From CASFRF01 sp031549345 (GTDB lineage: Bacteria; Verrucomicrobiota; Lentisphaeria; Victivallales; Victivallaceae): a DNA stretch of 64,000 nt. Both the position numbers and the translations under genes were made by a program. Of this stretch, positions 43,201 through 51,615 are shown in pieces (position 1 is the stretch's first letter; the number at the start of each line of letters is the position of its first letter). The notes beneath the pieces are model-generated. The model made no database searches. It was not told the origin of the DNA and saw nothing but the letters and a program-made list of their open reading frames with translations. The DNA lies in the NCBI GenBank assembly GCA_031549345.1, contig JAVBPY010000003.1, positions 434,001 to 498,000 of the forward strand. Reading direction: 5' to 3'.

Positions 43201-44131
43201 TGGGCCGCCCGCCAAGTTCGGTAACCTCGCCGTGCGGCTCCATCAAACTGATCAAATTGGGATCCTGGTTCCATTGGCGCTGCCAGGCGTCGAGCGCGGT
43301 CAACTGGAATGCGTGGACAAGATCGCTGGCCATTTGCTGCTGGTAGTAGCCGCCGGCATTGAAGGTGTTGTGCCCGCTTACGCCGTCGGCCTTCCGCATG
43401 ACGTGTTCGCCGGGGAGCGTCATCCAATGGAAGAATGAGTTCTTGGAATCCCCCGACCAGAGCATGGTGCGGTAAGGTTTTCCCATCGGGCTGAGCTGGG
43501 CGACGGCGTTCTTCGCCGAACTCCCCTCCGAAACACCGTAGGCCGGCATGGTCAGCATCTGATAATGCAGCGTGGCGATGGCGGGAATCTCCCGCATCCA
43601 CTGAAGCTGCTCCGGCGTTTTCGTGATGGTCCCCATCCACCAGATCGCCAGCGCCGCGTTGTCGAAGTTGTCCAGAAAACGCGGGTAGGCGTGTTCCGGT
43701 ACCGGCTGCATCCGGTCGAGCCCCCACTGAGCAATGACGCCACGCAGCGCCTCGACGTTCGGCGCGTGGGCGGCATAAACATGGCAGCCGTCCAACGCCA
43801 GGCGCCAGACCCCGCCGTGGCGGACCTCCAGCGTAACGTCCGGGAACGGACTGAGGCGCACGGCACCGTAATTTTGCAGGTCGGCCAGATATTTGGAGCC
43901 GACGATCACCGCTTTTTCAGGCGACTCCGCAGTGAATTTCGCCAGCGAAATTTCTCCTTGCGGCGTTTTGTATTGCGTGCTTGTTACCGACACTGTGCCA
44001 AAACCGCGCAACGCCACCGGCCCTGCCGATTTCTGTTTCAGTGTCGCGCAATAATCCTCCATCGGCTTCACGCATCCCGCGATTCCTCCCGCCGCCAGCA
44101 GTGCGACAATTCCCGTCCGTAGCAGTTTCAT
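40208..44131 (-). CDS. Large glycoside-hydrolase-like lipoprotein (GH42-like features)
   Basis: About 1307 residues with lipobox GGIAGC near the N-terminus, so it is exported and lipid-anchored. The middle (about 700-870: LLLDCATVVMDSARVAAVKRFV, then GGTFVTQHHTGQHAEF) resembles the beta-galactosidase trimerisation/amidotransferase-like domain of GH42 enzymes. At least two jelly-roll regions resemble GH2 sugar-binding domains (WLHLMPYTRVQELNIWINGG; RLSFQGSNINGFYINHDGF). The N-terminal part, with LISLMEPHGEV, may be the catalytic barrel. The ATG at 44131 has better spacing to AAAGGA than 44140. It is divergent from module B and probably part of the same locus. The substrate is not known. Confidence 0.65.
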   Translation of the reverse strand: MKLLRTGIVALLAAGGIAGCVKPMEDYCATLKQKSAGPVALRGFGTVSVTSTQYKTPQGEISLAKFTAESPEKAVIVGSKYLADLQNYGAVRLSPFPDVTLEVRHGGVWRLALDGCHVYAAHAPNVEALRGVIAQWGLDRMQPVPEHAYPRFLDNFDNAALAIWWMGTITKTPEQLQWMREIPAIATLHYQMLTMPAYGVSEGSSAKNAVAQLSPMGKPYRTMLWSGDSKNSFFHWMTLPGEHVMRKADGVSGHNTFNAGGYYQQQMASDLVHAFQLTALDAWQRQWNQDPNLISLMEPHGEVTELGGRPNAVPPGSKENFIRFLKEKKGYSLNALSLRWTGKSGSYESWSTTPYPDDAWFYGRRNGEAFDLDAIDWKWRQAELADGEKREFFRIDFNDADWVAAPRSSQRLMPLNHRNPLSLWSRFSIEIPDSFLRGKKEVWLHLMPYTRVQELNIWINGGAVARKLVDKEHWVGNEHSEVEIGKFLKPGRNYFTIHSAGGAFTGRVFLNGAAAEPYPYADRGLNALLMDWNEFRRNEKFRTVEMFARALRSGNPNLPIDVMTPNMWLSDFFDASEKLGLQPRLTGEGAWYRPMHYKGYAQLRNRLGVSEPSGAAATPENMQYKFSMLFQESQDNFNYVFDLVRELFRYPEVRRYWEERKAFLRTFGKTNLPRTDVGLLRDTGQDWRFGPGGSEIWNWDLARGPLPELGFIPVLVDGDDLVKGLADTKVKLLLDCATVVMDSARVAAVKRFVEQGGTFVTQHHTGQHAEFEQSSWPLAKALGLAVEERDPKGMIAFTPDEKLFPSLRGKTISAYGCSIRHDGRTTSGAIAITGPGLKTVASWSDGKAAIAELPLGKGKIVFMGSPFLFEIADITGKFLNTPERQQRLGELLDSLGFPRESFSSNPVVWADRRISKNGLYDVYFSNAAGDRNPKWKLSDQVKTELAFARPSPVRLVEATAEGTPDRPTHWRDGKLELGELEFSPYQVRQFAAVRENVGLESPVHWLLEQERGWYALPPAESPEMKEAHKLVDAFARKMGERGLDVSENWQVEINPKEQDLKWLTTDCSTWRNGNMGSWIVNGWPEAETVRYRKRIALPADWRDGKTRLFLGIASAPVGGVFDTATVYANGREIGKDKGTFMLELPRETMNQPDLELAMEVRCAPVPGKNLGPCGTLFLRAMPTPEMVIDLAGPWEVYKNTLEPSGRELQLPGKGKAVALSRRIAIPADWAGKVIRLSFQGSNINGFYINHDGFIVENNQPIGVRLDRYLRPGEVNTITLSAPPFGLDRKAESNLQFDWIRLEAYTVK

Positions 44132-44280
44132 CTTAGGCATGTCCTTTGTTGTCCTTGCGGTGTTTCCCGGAGTCTTCCGACGAATCCGGGGGCGAATGAG
44201 CGTTGTTGGTTATGTATAGCACATAAAACGCAAAGATTCAAGTCAATTTCACTATGTTTATGGCAAAGTACTGGGATCGT

Positions 44281-44760
44281 GGGGGCCCTTTGCCCCCCCC
44301 ACCCCTTCGGCGCCTTGCGGCGCAACAGGGCCGAATGGCCCTCTGTACCCGTGTTATTTTGAGGGGCGGGACGGAATGGCTGGGTAGGCCGGGGGATGCG
44401 GGCCGCCCCTCTGGGATTCCGGAACACCGCTCCGTTCGGCACTCACCCCCTTTTGAGGGGGGTGAGGCACTCCCTGCGCCTGCTTCCGGCCCAAGGGGCT
44501 GTGCGCCCCTTGATGCGCCCGCCTTACGGCGGGTTAACGCTCCGTTCCGAAGTCGCGGCGCGAATGCAAGGGAATTGTTTTGCGCCACAGCGCAAAATTG
44601 CGGCTTCAAGTAAGGCGGTGGAACCGCCGCCGCGACCAGCGGAAGGAAAAACCCAGCCCCACGCCCCCCGACCGGCATCTCGAATGGGGGGCTGGAGGGA
44701 AAAGCGCGGTTTTCCCCCCGGGCTCTATCTCCCCGCGCCACCGGTACTCTATCTCCCCGG
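44281..44760. other. Hairpin-dense non-coding island
   Basis: No credible gene lies in 44141-44862. Within 44281-44694 there are about nine short perfect hairpins, for example GGGGGC/GCCCCC, AGGGCC/GGCCCT, CTCACCCCC/GGGGGTGAG (44442-44466), CAAGGGGC/GCCCCTTG (44492-44512), CCCGCC/GGCGGG (44518-44533), TTTTGCGC/GCGCAAAA (44578-44597), GGCGGT/ACCGCC (44614-44628) and CAGCCCC/GGGGCTG. A 13-bp direct repeat CTCTATCTCCCCG occurs at 44723-44735 and 44747-44759. The stretch has a composition unlike its neighbours and may be a repeat element or untranslated RNA. Confidence 0.55.
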
Positions 44761-44798
44761 CCCCTGTGTTTTTTCGGAAAAGAAATTTATTTTACTCC

Positions 44799-44860
44799 TT
44801 GACATTGCCCGGGAAATCAGTATAATATACACAGAGATATACGAGATATATGGAGATTTT
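44799..44860 (+). promoter_or_regulatory. Consensus promoter with three tandem 9-bp repeats at the start site
   Basis: TTGACA (44799-44804), 16 bp, TATAAT (44821-44826). From 44834 follow GAGATATAC, GAGATATAT and GGAGATTTT in tandem, up to the start codon of the GntR gene; the third contains the ribosome-binding GGAG. The repeats cover the predicted start of transcription and could be a binding array for the regulator itself. Confidence 0.65.
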
Positions 44861-44862
44861 AT

Positions 44863-45890
44863 ATGGTTCGTGCTTATTTACAGACATTTGCCCCGGCGGG
44901 CGGCGCGGCGCAGAACGAGCAGCTTGCGTCGCACATACGCGGTGCGATTCGCGATGGGCGTTTTTCCGGCGGGACGCAGCTCCCTCCTCTGCGGGAGATT
45001 GCGCAACTTTGCGGGGTCAACTATTTTCAGGTGCAGAAGGCAAGTGAGGAGCTTGTGGCGGAAGGGTTGGTCTATAAGGTACACGGGAAGGGGATTTTCG
45101 TCCGCGAAGCCGCGCCGCGCTCGGGGATTGTGGCGATACTGATTGCCGCCGGGCCCGATCCGTCGCGCCGTGGGGTGTTCCCGCAGATGCTCAGTTCGAG
45201 TTTATCCATACACCTTGGGATGCTCGGTTTTGAGCCAATGACCTACTTTGACGTGCGTCCGTTGGAAGAACAGGGACGGATCCCCGATACCCTCGCCCGG
45301 TTGATCCGCGAAAAACGCCTGACCGGCGTGATCGGCATCCAAACGCCGCCGGAGGCGCAGAAGTGGTTCAATAAGCTCGATATTCCGCATGTCCTCGTCC
45401 GCCGGACGCGCGACGATGGCCGCCTCTTCCGCCCTTTGGCGGAACTCCTTGCCGGCGGGCGTTTTCAAAATCCGCTGCTGGTCATTACCCGCGATCCGCG
45501 TTTTCCCGCGGGACGCGATCCGATGGCGGCATCGCTCCGGAGCGCCGGAATCGAACCGGCGGACTTCCGGCAACTCCATATTGTGGGGGGAGGGGCGGAT
45601 TGCGAACCGTTCCCGGATCAATGCCGCCGCCTTTTACGGACGGAATTCTCCGCCGGGAACCGCCCGGATCTTCTTTTAGTCTATCCCGATATCGCGCTCC
45701 CCGGGGCCGTCGCAGCCATTTACGAAGCCGGAATCCGGATCCCGGACGATATGGTGTTGGTGGCGCACCGGAACGTGGAAATTCCGGTTTTTTGTCCGTT
45801 TCCTGTAACGTATTGCGATTCCTCGGTCGAGGATTTCGCTGTGGATACACTCAAACAATTGTGGCTTTCGCCGGAACCGGGAGATGTTGT

Positions 45891-45894
<4 letters not shown>
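44863..45894 (+). CDS. GntR-headed regulator with LacI-like effector domain (module B)
   Basis: The 343-residue protein has a GntR winged helix (about 18-82: LASHIRGAIRDGRFSGGTQL, PPLREIAQLCGVNYFQVQKA, and wing GKGIFV). A periplasmic-binding-protein-like effector domain follows (IVAILIAAG, VIGIQTPP, PDLLLVYPDIALPGAV). It has the same layout as the module A regulator but low visible identity. The stop overlaps the pseudopilin start. The ligand is probably a sugar from the locus substrate, by inference from context. Confidence 0.87.
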
Positions 45895-46706
<812 letters not shown>

Positions 46707-46708
46707 CC

Positions 46709-49700
46709 ATGCGGATTTTCTGGATTGCTCTTTTGTTTTTGGTTTGCCGCGTTGCGGCCGGGGAGTTCGTTCTCCTTTCGGATGCGTCGCAGCCACGGGT
46801 TGAAATGCGTGCCGGGCAAGGTTTCATCGAATTGCGCGGCGAAGCCCTTTCGGTGAATGGGGGTGTGCGCGGGACGCTGAAGATCGGCGAAGATACGTTT
46901 CCAATTCCTAAATTTCAGCATCGTGTTCTCCTGCCCGCGCTCGAAGAAGGCCCGTTCCGTGTGGTGCTCACCATGGAGTACCTTACTTCCTCCGGGCGTG
47001 TGCGGCGTACCGAAACGATGACGCGGGAGATCGATCCGGGAAAGAAGGACCTTGAAATCAACCTCGACGTCCCCGTGGACGCGCCGGGAAAACTCACCGT
47101 GGTGATCGATCGGCCCGACGGCGTCCGCGTGCGGAACCTTCTTTCCGGCGCTGCGGCGGAAGCCGGGAATATCCGCCTTGTTTGGAACGGGCGCGACGAT
47201 CGCGGCAACCTCATGGAACCGGGGCGCTACGTCCTCCGCACACTGACGCATCCGGGGCTTACCGCCGACTACCAAGGATCGTTCGCCAATGGCGGCGAAG
47301 CGGGATTCACTCCATTCGGCTCGAACCATTCGGTGATGACGGCGCTCGCCTCCGCCGGGGGCTTGATTTTTTGCGCCGCGCCGTTGACCGAAGGAGGGTG
47401 GCACCTGGTCGCCCTTACGCCGGAAGGGAAATTCGTGCGCGGTTATCCGCAGCTCGGCGGCCCCGGGATCGACGAAGTCTTTGTCGCGGCCGACGAAAAG
47501 TATATTTATCTTCTGAACGACGGCGCTTCGCTCCGGGAGCGGAAGAACCCGGCGATTACGCTGGTCCGGTACGAACGCGGCGGGTCATTCGCCAGGAATG
47601 CGCCGCGTTATTCGGTTTTGTACGAAAGTCCGCGCGCCGTGGACCGTGCGCGGCACGGGAGCCACATGCCGCAGAAGCGCAACGAGTTCGCGCTTCGCGG
47701 CGCGGCGCTCTGCGGGGGGATTCTCTATGTTGCCAACGGGGAAACGCGCGAGGTGATGGCTATTGAACCGGAGTCGGGGAATATTCTGCGAAAATACCCC
47801 ATTCCGGAGCCCTTTGCGCTTGCGGAATCCGGCGGACGGCTTCTGATCGCTTCGGAAAAATCGGTGCATGAGCTCGATCCTGTTTCCGGCGCGGTGCGCT
47901 TGCTCTTCCAGGTTTCGTTCAATCCGGCCGGTATTGCGGCGAATGGGGATGAAATTGCCCTTTCGGGGGCGGCCGATCATACTGTTGGAATCTATCGCGA
48001 TGGAAAACTTTTTCGTCGCATAGGCCTGCCTGGCGGTGCGTATGCGGGAGAGTGGCTGCCGGAGCGTCTTGTCGACCCGGTCGGCCTCGCTTTCGACCCC
48101 GGCGGGACGTTGTGGATTGCGGAAAACCGCTGGAATCCCAAACGCATCACCGCCTGGAGCCCGGAGGGGAAATTGGTGTATGAAAAAATAGGTCCCCCGT
48201 ATTACGGGAGTCCGGGGGGCGGATTCGACCCGCAGGATGGCTCCGTCCGCGTCGGACAGCGACTCCTCTGGATGAACGATGCGCCGCGGGCGGTCCTCTC
48301 CGCCTCCGGCGGACACCTGAACGGAAAGTTTGCGGAGGCGTTGAATTACCGGTTTGTCCGCCGCGACGGGCGGCGTTTCCTGGTGGGTCAGGGGAAAGGA
48401 GTATTGATCTCGGAATTCCGGGAAGACGGTTCGCTCCGCGACCTCGCGTGGATCGGAAACGTCCGCCAGCTCCATTACGCGCTCCGTCATAGGAAAGACA
48501 CGATTCTTGATGCCGAGGTGAAACGCCGCCCGGACGCCGCCGCGATCTGGATCGACGCGAATGGCAACGGCGATCTGGACGATGCGGAGTTTCAGTTCGG
48601 TCCCGTCGGGAGCCGTTTTGGTGCGTTTAACTGGGGGACGCGGGTCGCCGGATTGGAGTTTCGCGTTACGGGCCGTGATGAAAAAGGGGTGGATCGTTTG
48701 TACAATGTAACGCCTGCCGGGTACAACCGTTGCGGCGCGCCGCTTTTTGACCTGGACGCGATTTTGCGCGCGGGGACGTTAGTGGAGAGCAACGGCGATC
48801 CGGTGATCGGCGAAACGCTGAACTTCGACGGCGGCCTGACGACGGTGGCTGCCGAGCCGTTCATGCTCGGGATCGACCCCGCCGGGCGCGTCCTCTGGCG
48901 TTTCCCGAACCGCTGGGTGGGAGTACACGGATCGCAGTCGGCGCCGTTGCCGCGCCCCGGCGAATTGCAGGGGGTGTTGTTCCCTCTTGGTACGGTTCCG
49001 CTTCCCGGCGGCGGCGAGGTGGGGGCGTGGATCGGCAACCACGGAAGAATCTTCTTCCTTACCGACGACGGGATGTATCTGGATGAGTTATTTAGCGACT
49101 GCCGTATTTCGGAACTTGCCGGAGCGGGGCTGATCGGCGGCGAACCGTTCGGCGGCGTGATGGAGTACGATTCCAGCCGCAACGAAGTCCTGCTTCAGGC
49201 GGGGAACGGCGGGTACCGCGTGTACCGGATCCGGGGCTTGGATGCGATCCACCGCGCATCGCGCACATTCGACGTTTCTGCGGAGCAAATCCGTTTCGCC
49301 GCGAACCAGGAGATTGTCCCGGAATTGCCGGAAACCTGTCCGACGTTGCGTTTAGGAACTTCGTCGGAGGTTTCATGGGGCTCCGGGGAACGGCGTGTCC
49401 GCTTCCGGGGGGCCTACGATGCGGAGTCGCTTACGCTGGAGTTTCGCGTGGACGATCCATCGCCGTGGAAGAACGTAGGTCGCGACTGGACACAGTATTT
49501 TAAAAGCGGCGATTGCGCCGATTTCCAGTTCGACGCGGGGCAGGGCCCCCGGCGATTGTTGTTCGCCCCCGGCGGTGTGGTGTTCTACCGTTTTACGGGT
49601 GTGGAGTCGAACGCGGTCGATTTCGCCAGTCCCTGGCGGAGTGTGCGCGTGCCGGAAGTGCGGCTGCTTGACAAAGTCGCGCCGGAGGTGAAGGTTTCAA

Positions 49701-49927
49701 CGGGAGGGTACACCCTCAAGGCGGTCGTTCCGTGGAAAGCGCTGGAAACACCGCCGCCCGTGGCGGGCCGCGTTTTCTCCGGCGATATCGGGGTGATTTT
49801 CGGCGACCGCGAGGGAACGGTCAACCTTTCACGGCAGTATTACTTCAATAAAAACACCGGGTTGGTGAACGATATCCCCGGCGAAATCGAGCCGCCGGTC
49901 AAATTTTGGGGCAAAATACAGTTTTAA
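46709..49927 (+). CDS. Secreted propeller protein 1 with FlgD-like and CBM9-like domains
   Basis: The 1072-residue protein has a signal peptide (about 1-17). A FlgD-type Ig-like domain (VRVRNLLSG, RLVWNGRDDRGNLMEPGRYV) lies at about 120-190. A long NHL/PQQ-like propeller region follows (about 195-880, with VGLAFDPGGTLWIAENRWN and an EF-like DANGNGDLDDAEF). A C-terminal CBM9/DOMON-like domain (EFRVDDPSPW, YFKSGDCADFQFDAG, VVPWKAL) ends the protein. It is a paralogue of the protein at 51612. It starts 2 bp after the pseudopilin. It probably binds or processes polysaccharide outside the inner membrane; no enzyme motif is evident. Confidence 0.75.
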   Translation: MRIFWIALLFLVCRVAAGEFVLLSDASQPRVEMRAGQGFIELRGEALSVNGGVRGTLKIGEDTFPIPKFQHRVLLPALEEGPFRVVLTMEYLTSSGRVRRTETMTREIDPGKKDLEINLDVPVDAPGKLTVVIDRPDGVRVRNLLSGAAAEAGNIRLVWNGRDDRGNLMEPGRYVLRTLTHPGLTADYQGSFANGGEAGFTPFGSNHSVMTALASAGGLIFCAAPLTEGGWHLVALTPEGKFVRGYPQLGGPGIDEVFVAADEKYIYLLNDGASLRERKNPAITLVRYERGGSFARNAPRYSVLYESPRAVDRARHGSHMPQKRNEFALRGAALCGGILYVANGETREVMAIEPESGNILRKYPIPEPFALAESGGRLLIASEKSVHELDPVSGAVRLLFQVSFNPAGIAANGDEIALSGAADHTVGIYRDGKLFRRIGLPGGAYAGEWLPERLVDPVGLAFDPGGTLWIAENRWNPKRITAWSPEGKLVYEKIGPPYYGSPGGGFDPQDGSVRVGQRLLWMNDAPRAVLSASGGHLNGKFAEALNYRFVRRDGRRFLVGQGKGVLISEFREDGSLRDLAWIGNVRQLHYALRHRKDTILDAEVKRRPDAAAIWIDANGNGDLDDAEFQFGPVGSRFGAFNWGTRVAGLEFRVTGRDEKGVDRLYNVTPAGYNRCGAPLFDLDAILRAGTLVESNGDPVIGETLNFDGGLTTVAAEPFMLGIDPAGRVLWRFPNRWVGVHGSQSAPLPRPGELQGVLFPLGTVPLPGGGEVGAWIGNHGRIFFLTDDGMYLDELFSDCRISELAGAGLIGGEPFGGVMEYDSSRNEVLLQAGNGGYRVYRIRGLDAIHRASRTFDVSAEQIRFAANQEIVPELPETCPTLRLGTSSEVSWGSGERRVRFRGAYDAESLTLEFRVDDPSPWKNVGRDWTQYFKSGDCADFQFDAGQGPRRLLFAPGGVVFYRFTGVESNAVDFASPWRSVRVPEVRLLDKVAPEVKVSTGGYTLKAVVPWKALETPPPVAGRVFSGDIGVIFGDREGTVNLSRQYYFNKNTGLVNDIPGEIEPPVKFWGKIQF

Positions 49928-49938
49928 GGAGAATGAAA

Positions 49939-51615
49939 ATGAAGAAGATGATTTGGATGGCGGCACTGCTCGCCGGATTTGGGCTTTGCGCGGAAACATT
50001 GCGCCCGGCGGGGATTTTGGGAAATTCCGGTGCGCCGGATGCGCCGGTAACCTTCGGTACAGCAAGCGGCGCGGGGCTGGTGTTCGATAACGACGAGGGG
50101 ATTTACTACTGTCGGACCGGTCTTTCCGAATTGAGTGCCCTCGGCGAGGACGGTAAAGTCCTCGCCCGGTATGCGCTGCCGAACATCCATACGGTACAGG
50201 ATGCGATGGCGCGCTGCGGCGACCGCATCGTCTTCCTCCTCGGCGGTCAGCAGCTCTATTTTCTGAAATTGAATGCTCCGGCGGGAACGGCGGCGGCACG
50301 GTATCCGCGGCATGGTATTCGCCAACCCGTCGTACTTTCCGTCTCGGCCTTCGGCGGCAAGCTCGCCGTTGTGGAGAAAGACGGCAACATCGTCCGCTTC
50401 GACCCGGAGAGCGGCGCTGCCGAAGCGTGGGGAGCGCTCCCCGGTGTGCGCATTCGGAGTTGCGATTTCACCCCTGAGGGTGATCTCCTCCTTATGGAAG
50501 GAGATGGGAAAAGCGTCCGGCTGCTGAAAAGCGCCGCGCAGAGCCCCGAAGCGCCGAGGAAGATCATCGGCGACCGCGAGAACGGTGCGGAGTCGCTGCG
50601 CCGCGCGGGGAATTTCTACTACTGCGGCTCCTCCGGCGGGACGCTGCGGCGTTTTGACTTGGCGCTGAATCCGGCACCCGGTGTGATCCTCGGCGGTCAG
50701 TCGGGGCATTTCATCGGCGCGGTGAAAACCGATTACGAGGTGGACAGGATGAACGGCATCGTTGAAACCCGCCCCGGCGAGCTGGTGTTTTCCGGATTTT
50801 CCGGGGTGATTTTCCGGGGTGATTTCGACGCTTCGACACAGAAGCTCGTTCTCCGCAAGCGCTTCGGGACGATTCCAACGTGCGCCGCGCTGGAGGTCGA
50901 TGCGACGGGGCGTGTTTTCGCCGGAAACAAGCTCTGGAATTGGAACGATGCACCCGATGCGCCCGTTGCTATTTCATACCGCGACGCGCTCCTCACGCCC
51001 ATTGCCGCCGGGGGCGACGGGACGTTTGCGGCTCCGGGGGCGCACCCGTGGAACCAGCCCGCCGTGTACGTCGGGAAAATCGGCGAAAACGAGTTCCGTT
51101 TTCAGGTGAGCAAAGAGATCGGATTTCCGGCGAATCCCATCGGCGCGGCCCGTTTCGGCAACCGTTTGCTTGTGGTGGATGCAACGGGCAAGACGACGGC
51201 GATCGAGTTTGATCCGGCGCATAAGAACCAGGTATGGAAGAAGAATCTCGGCCCGGTTGAATTTACCCTGAAGAGCCCCGGGAAGTCGTGGAGCGCATTT
51301 CGCAACGCCGGGGACCGCCTCTTCGCCGCGATCGATGGTGCGATTGTCGAATTCGAGGTGGATGGAAACAACTGGCGCGAGAAATCGCGCTGGAACGACA
51401 ACTTCGGAACGGAACTCACGTTCTCGATCGATGGGAATCGGATTCTTGTGGGCGACAGGAAGGGGAACCGCGTCGCGCTGTATACGCTTGACACGCACAA
51501 GAAGTTGGCGGAAGCCGCCGCCGCCGCCCCCGGCGCCGTGGCGTTGAACGGGAAATACGCCGCCGTGTACGAATCGGGCAACCAGCGTGTGCTGAAGCTC
51601 GCCGTGGAGGAATGA
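49939..51615 (+). CDS. Secreted propeller protein 2 (propeller only)
   Basis: The 558-residue protein has a signal peptide (about 1-20, ending LCAE). The rest is a run of beta-propeller-like blades (DEGIYYCRTGLSELSAL, GDRIVFLLGGQQLYFLKL, FGGKLAVVEKDGNIVRFDP, GNRLLVVDATGKTTAIEF). It lacks the FlgD and CBM9-like domains of its neighbours. AAGGAG fits the ATG at 49939; an earlier ATG at 49933 is too close. Its stop overlaps the start of the next gene, so the two are coupled and may form a complex. Confidence 0.72.
   Translation: MKKMIWMAALLAGFGLCAETLRPAGILGNSGAPDAPVTFGTASGAGLVFDNDEGIYYCRTGLSELSALGEDGKVLARYALPNIHTVQDAMARCGDRIVFLLGGQQLYFLKLNAPAGTAAARYPRHGIRQPVVLSVSAFGGKLAVVEKDGNIVRFDPESGAAEAWGALPGVRIRSCDFTPEGDLLLMEGDGKSVRLLKSAAQSPEAPRKIIGDRENGAESLRRAGNFYYCGSSGGTLRRFDLALNPAPGVILGGQSGHFIGAVKTDYEVDRMNGIVETRPGELVFSGFSGVIFRGDFDASTQKLVLRKRFGTIPTCAALEVDATGRVFAGNKLWNWNDAPDAPVAISYRDALLTPIAAGGDGTFAAPGAHPWNQPAVYVGKIGENEFRFQVSKEIGFPANPIGAARFGNRLLVVDATGKTTAIEFDPAHKNQVWKKNLGPVEFTLKSPGKSWSAFRNAGDRLFAAIDGAIVEFEVDGNNWREKSRWNDNFGTELTFSIDGNRILVGDRKGNRVALYTLDTHKKLAEAAAAAPGAVALNGKYAAVYESGNQRVLKLAVEE

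Noticed and set aside
44238..44741. A 167-codon minus-strand frame and several plus-strand frames in the hairpin island
   Set aside because: They are Pro/Gly/Arg-rich, lack ribosome-binding sites and are created by GC-rich inverted repeats.
44281..44760. CRISPR array or integron attC cluster
   Set aside because: The hairpins differ in sequence and are not evenly spaced, there are no repeat-spacer units and no cas or integrase gene nearby.
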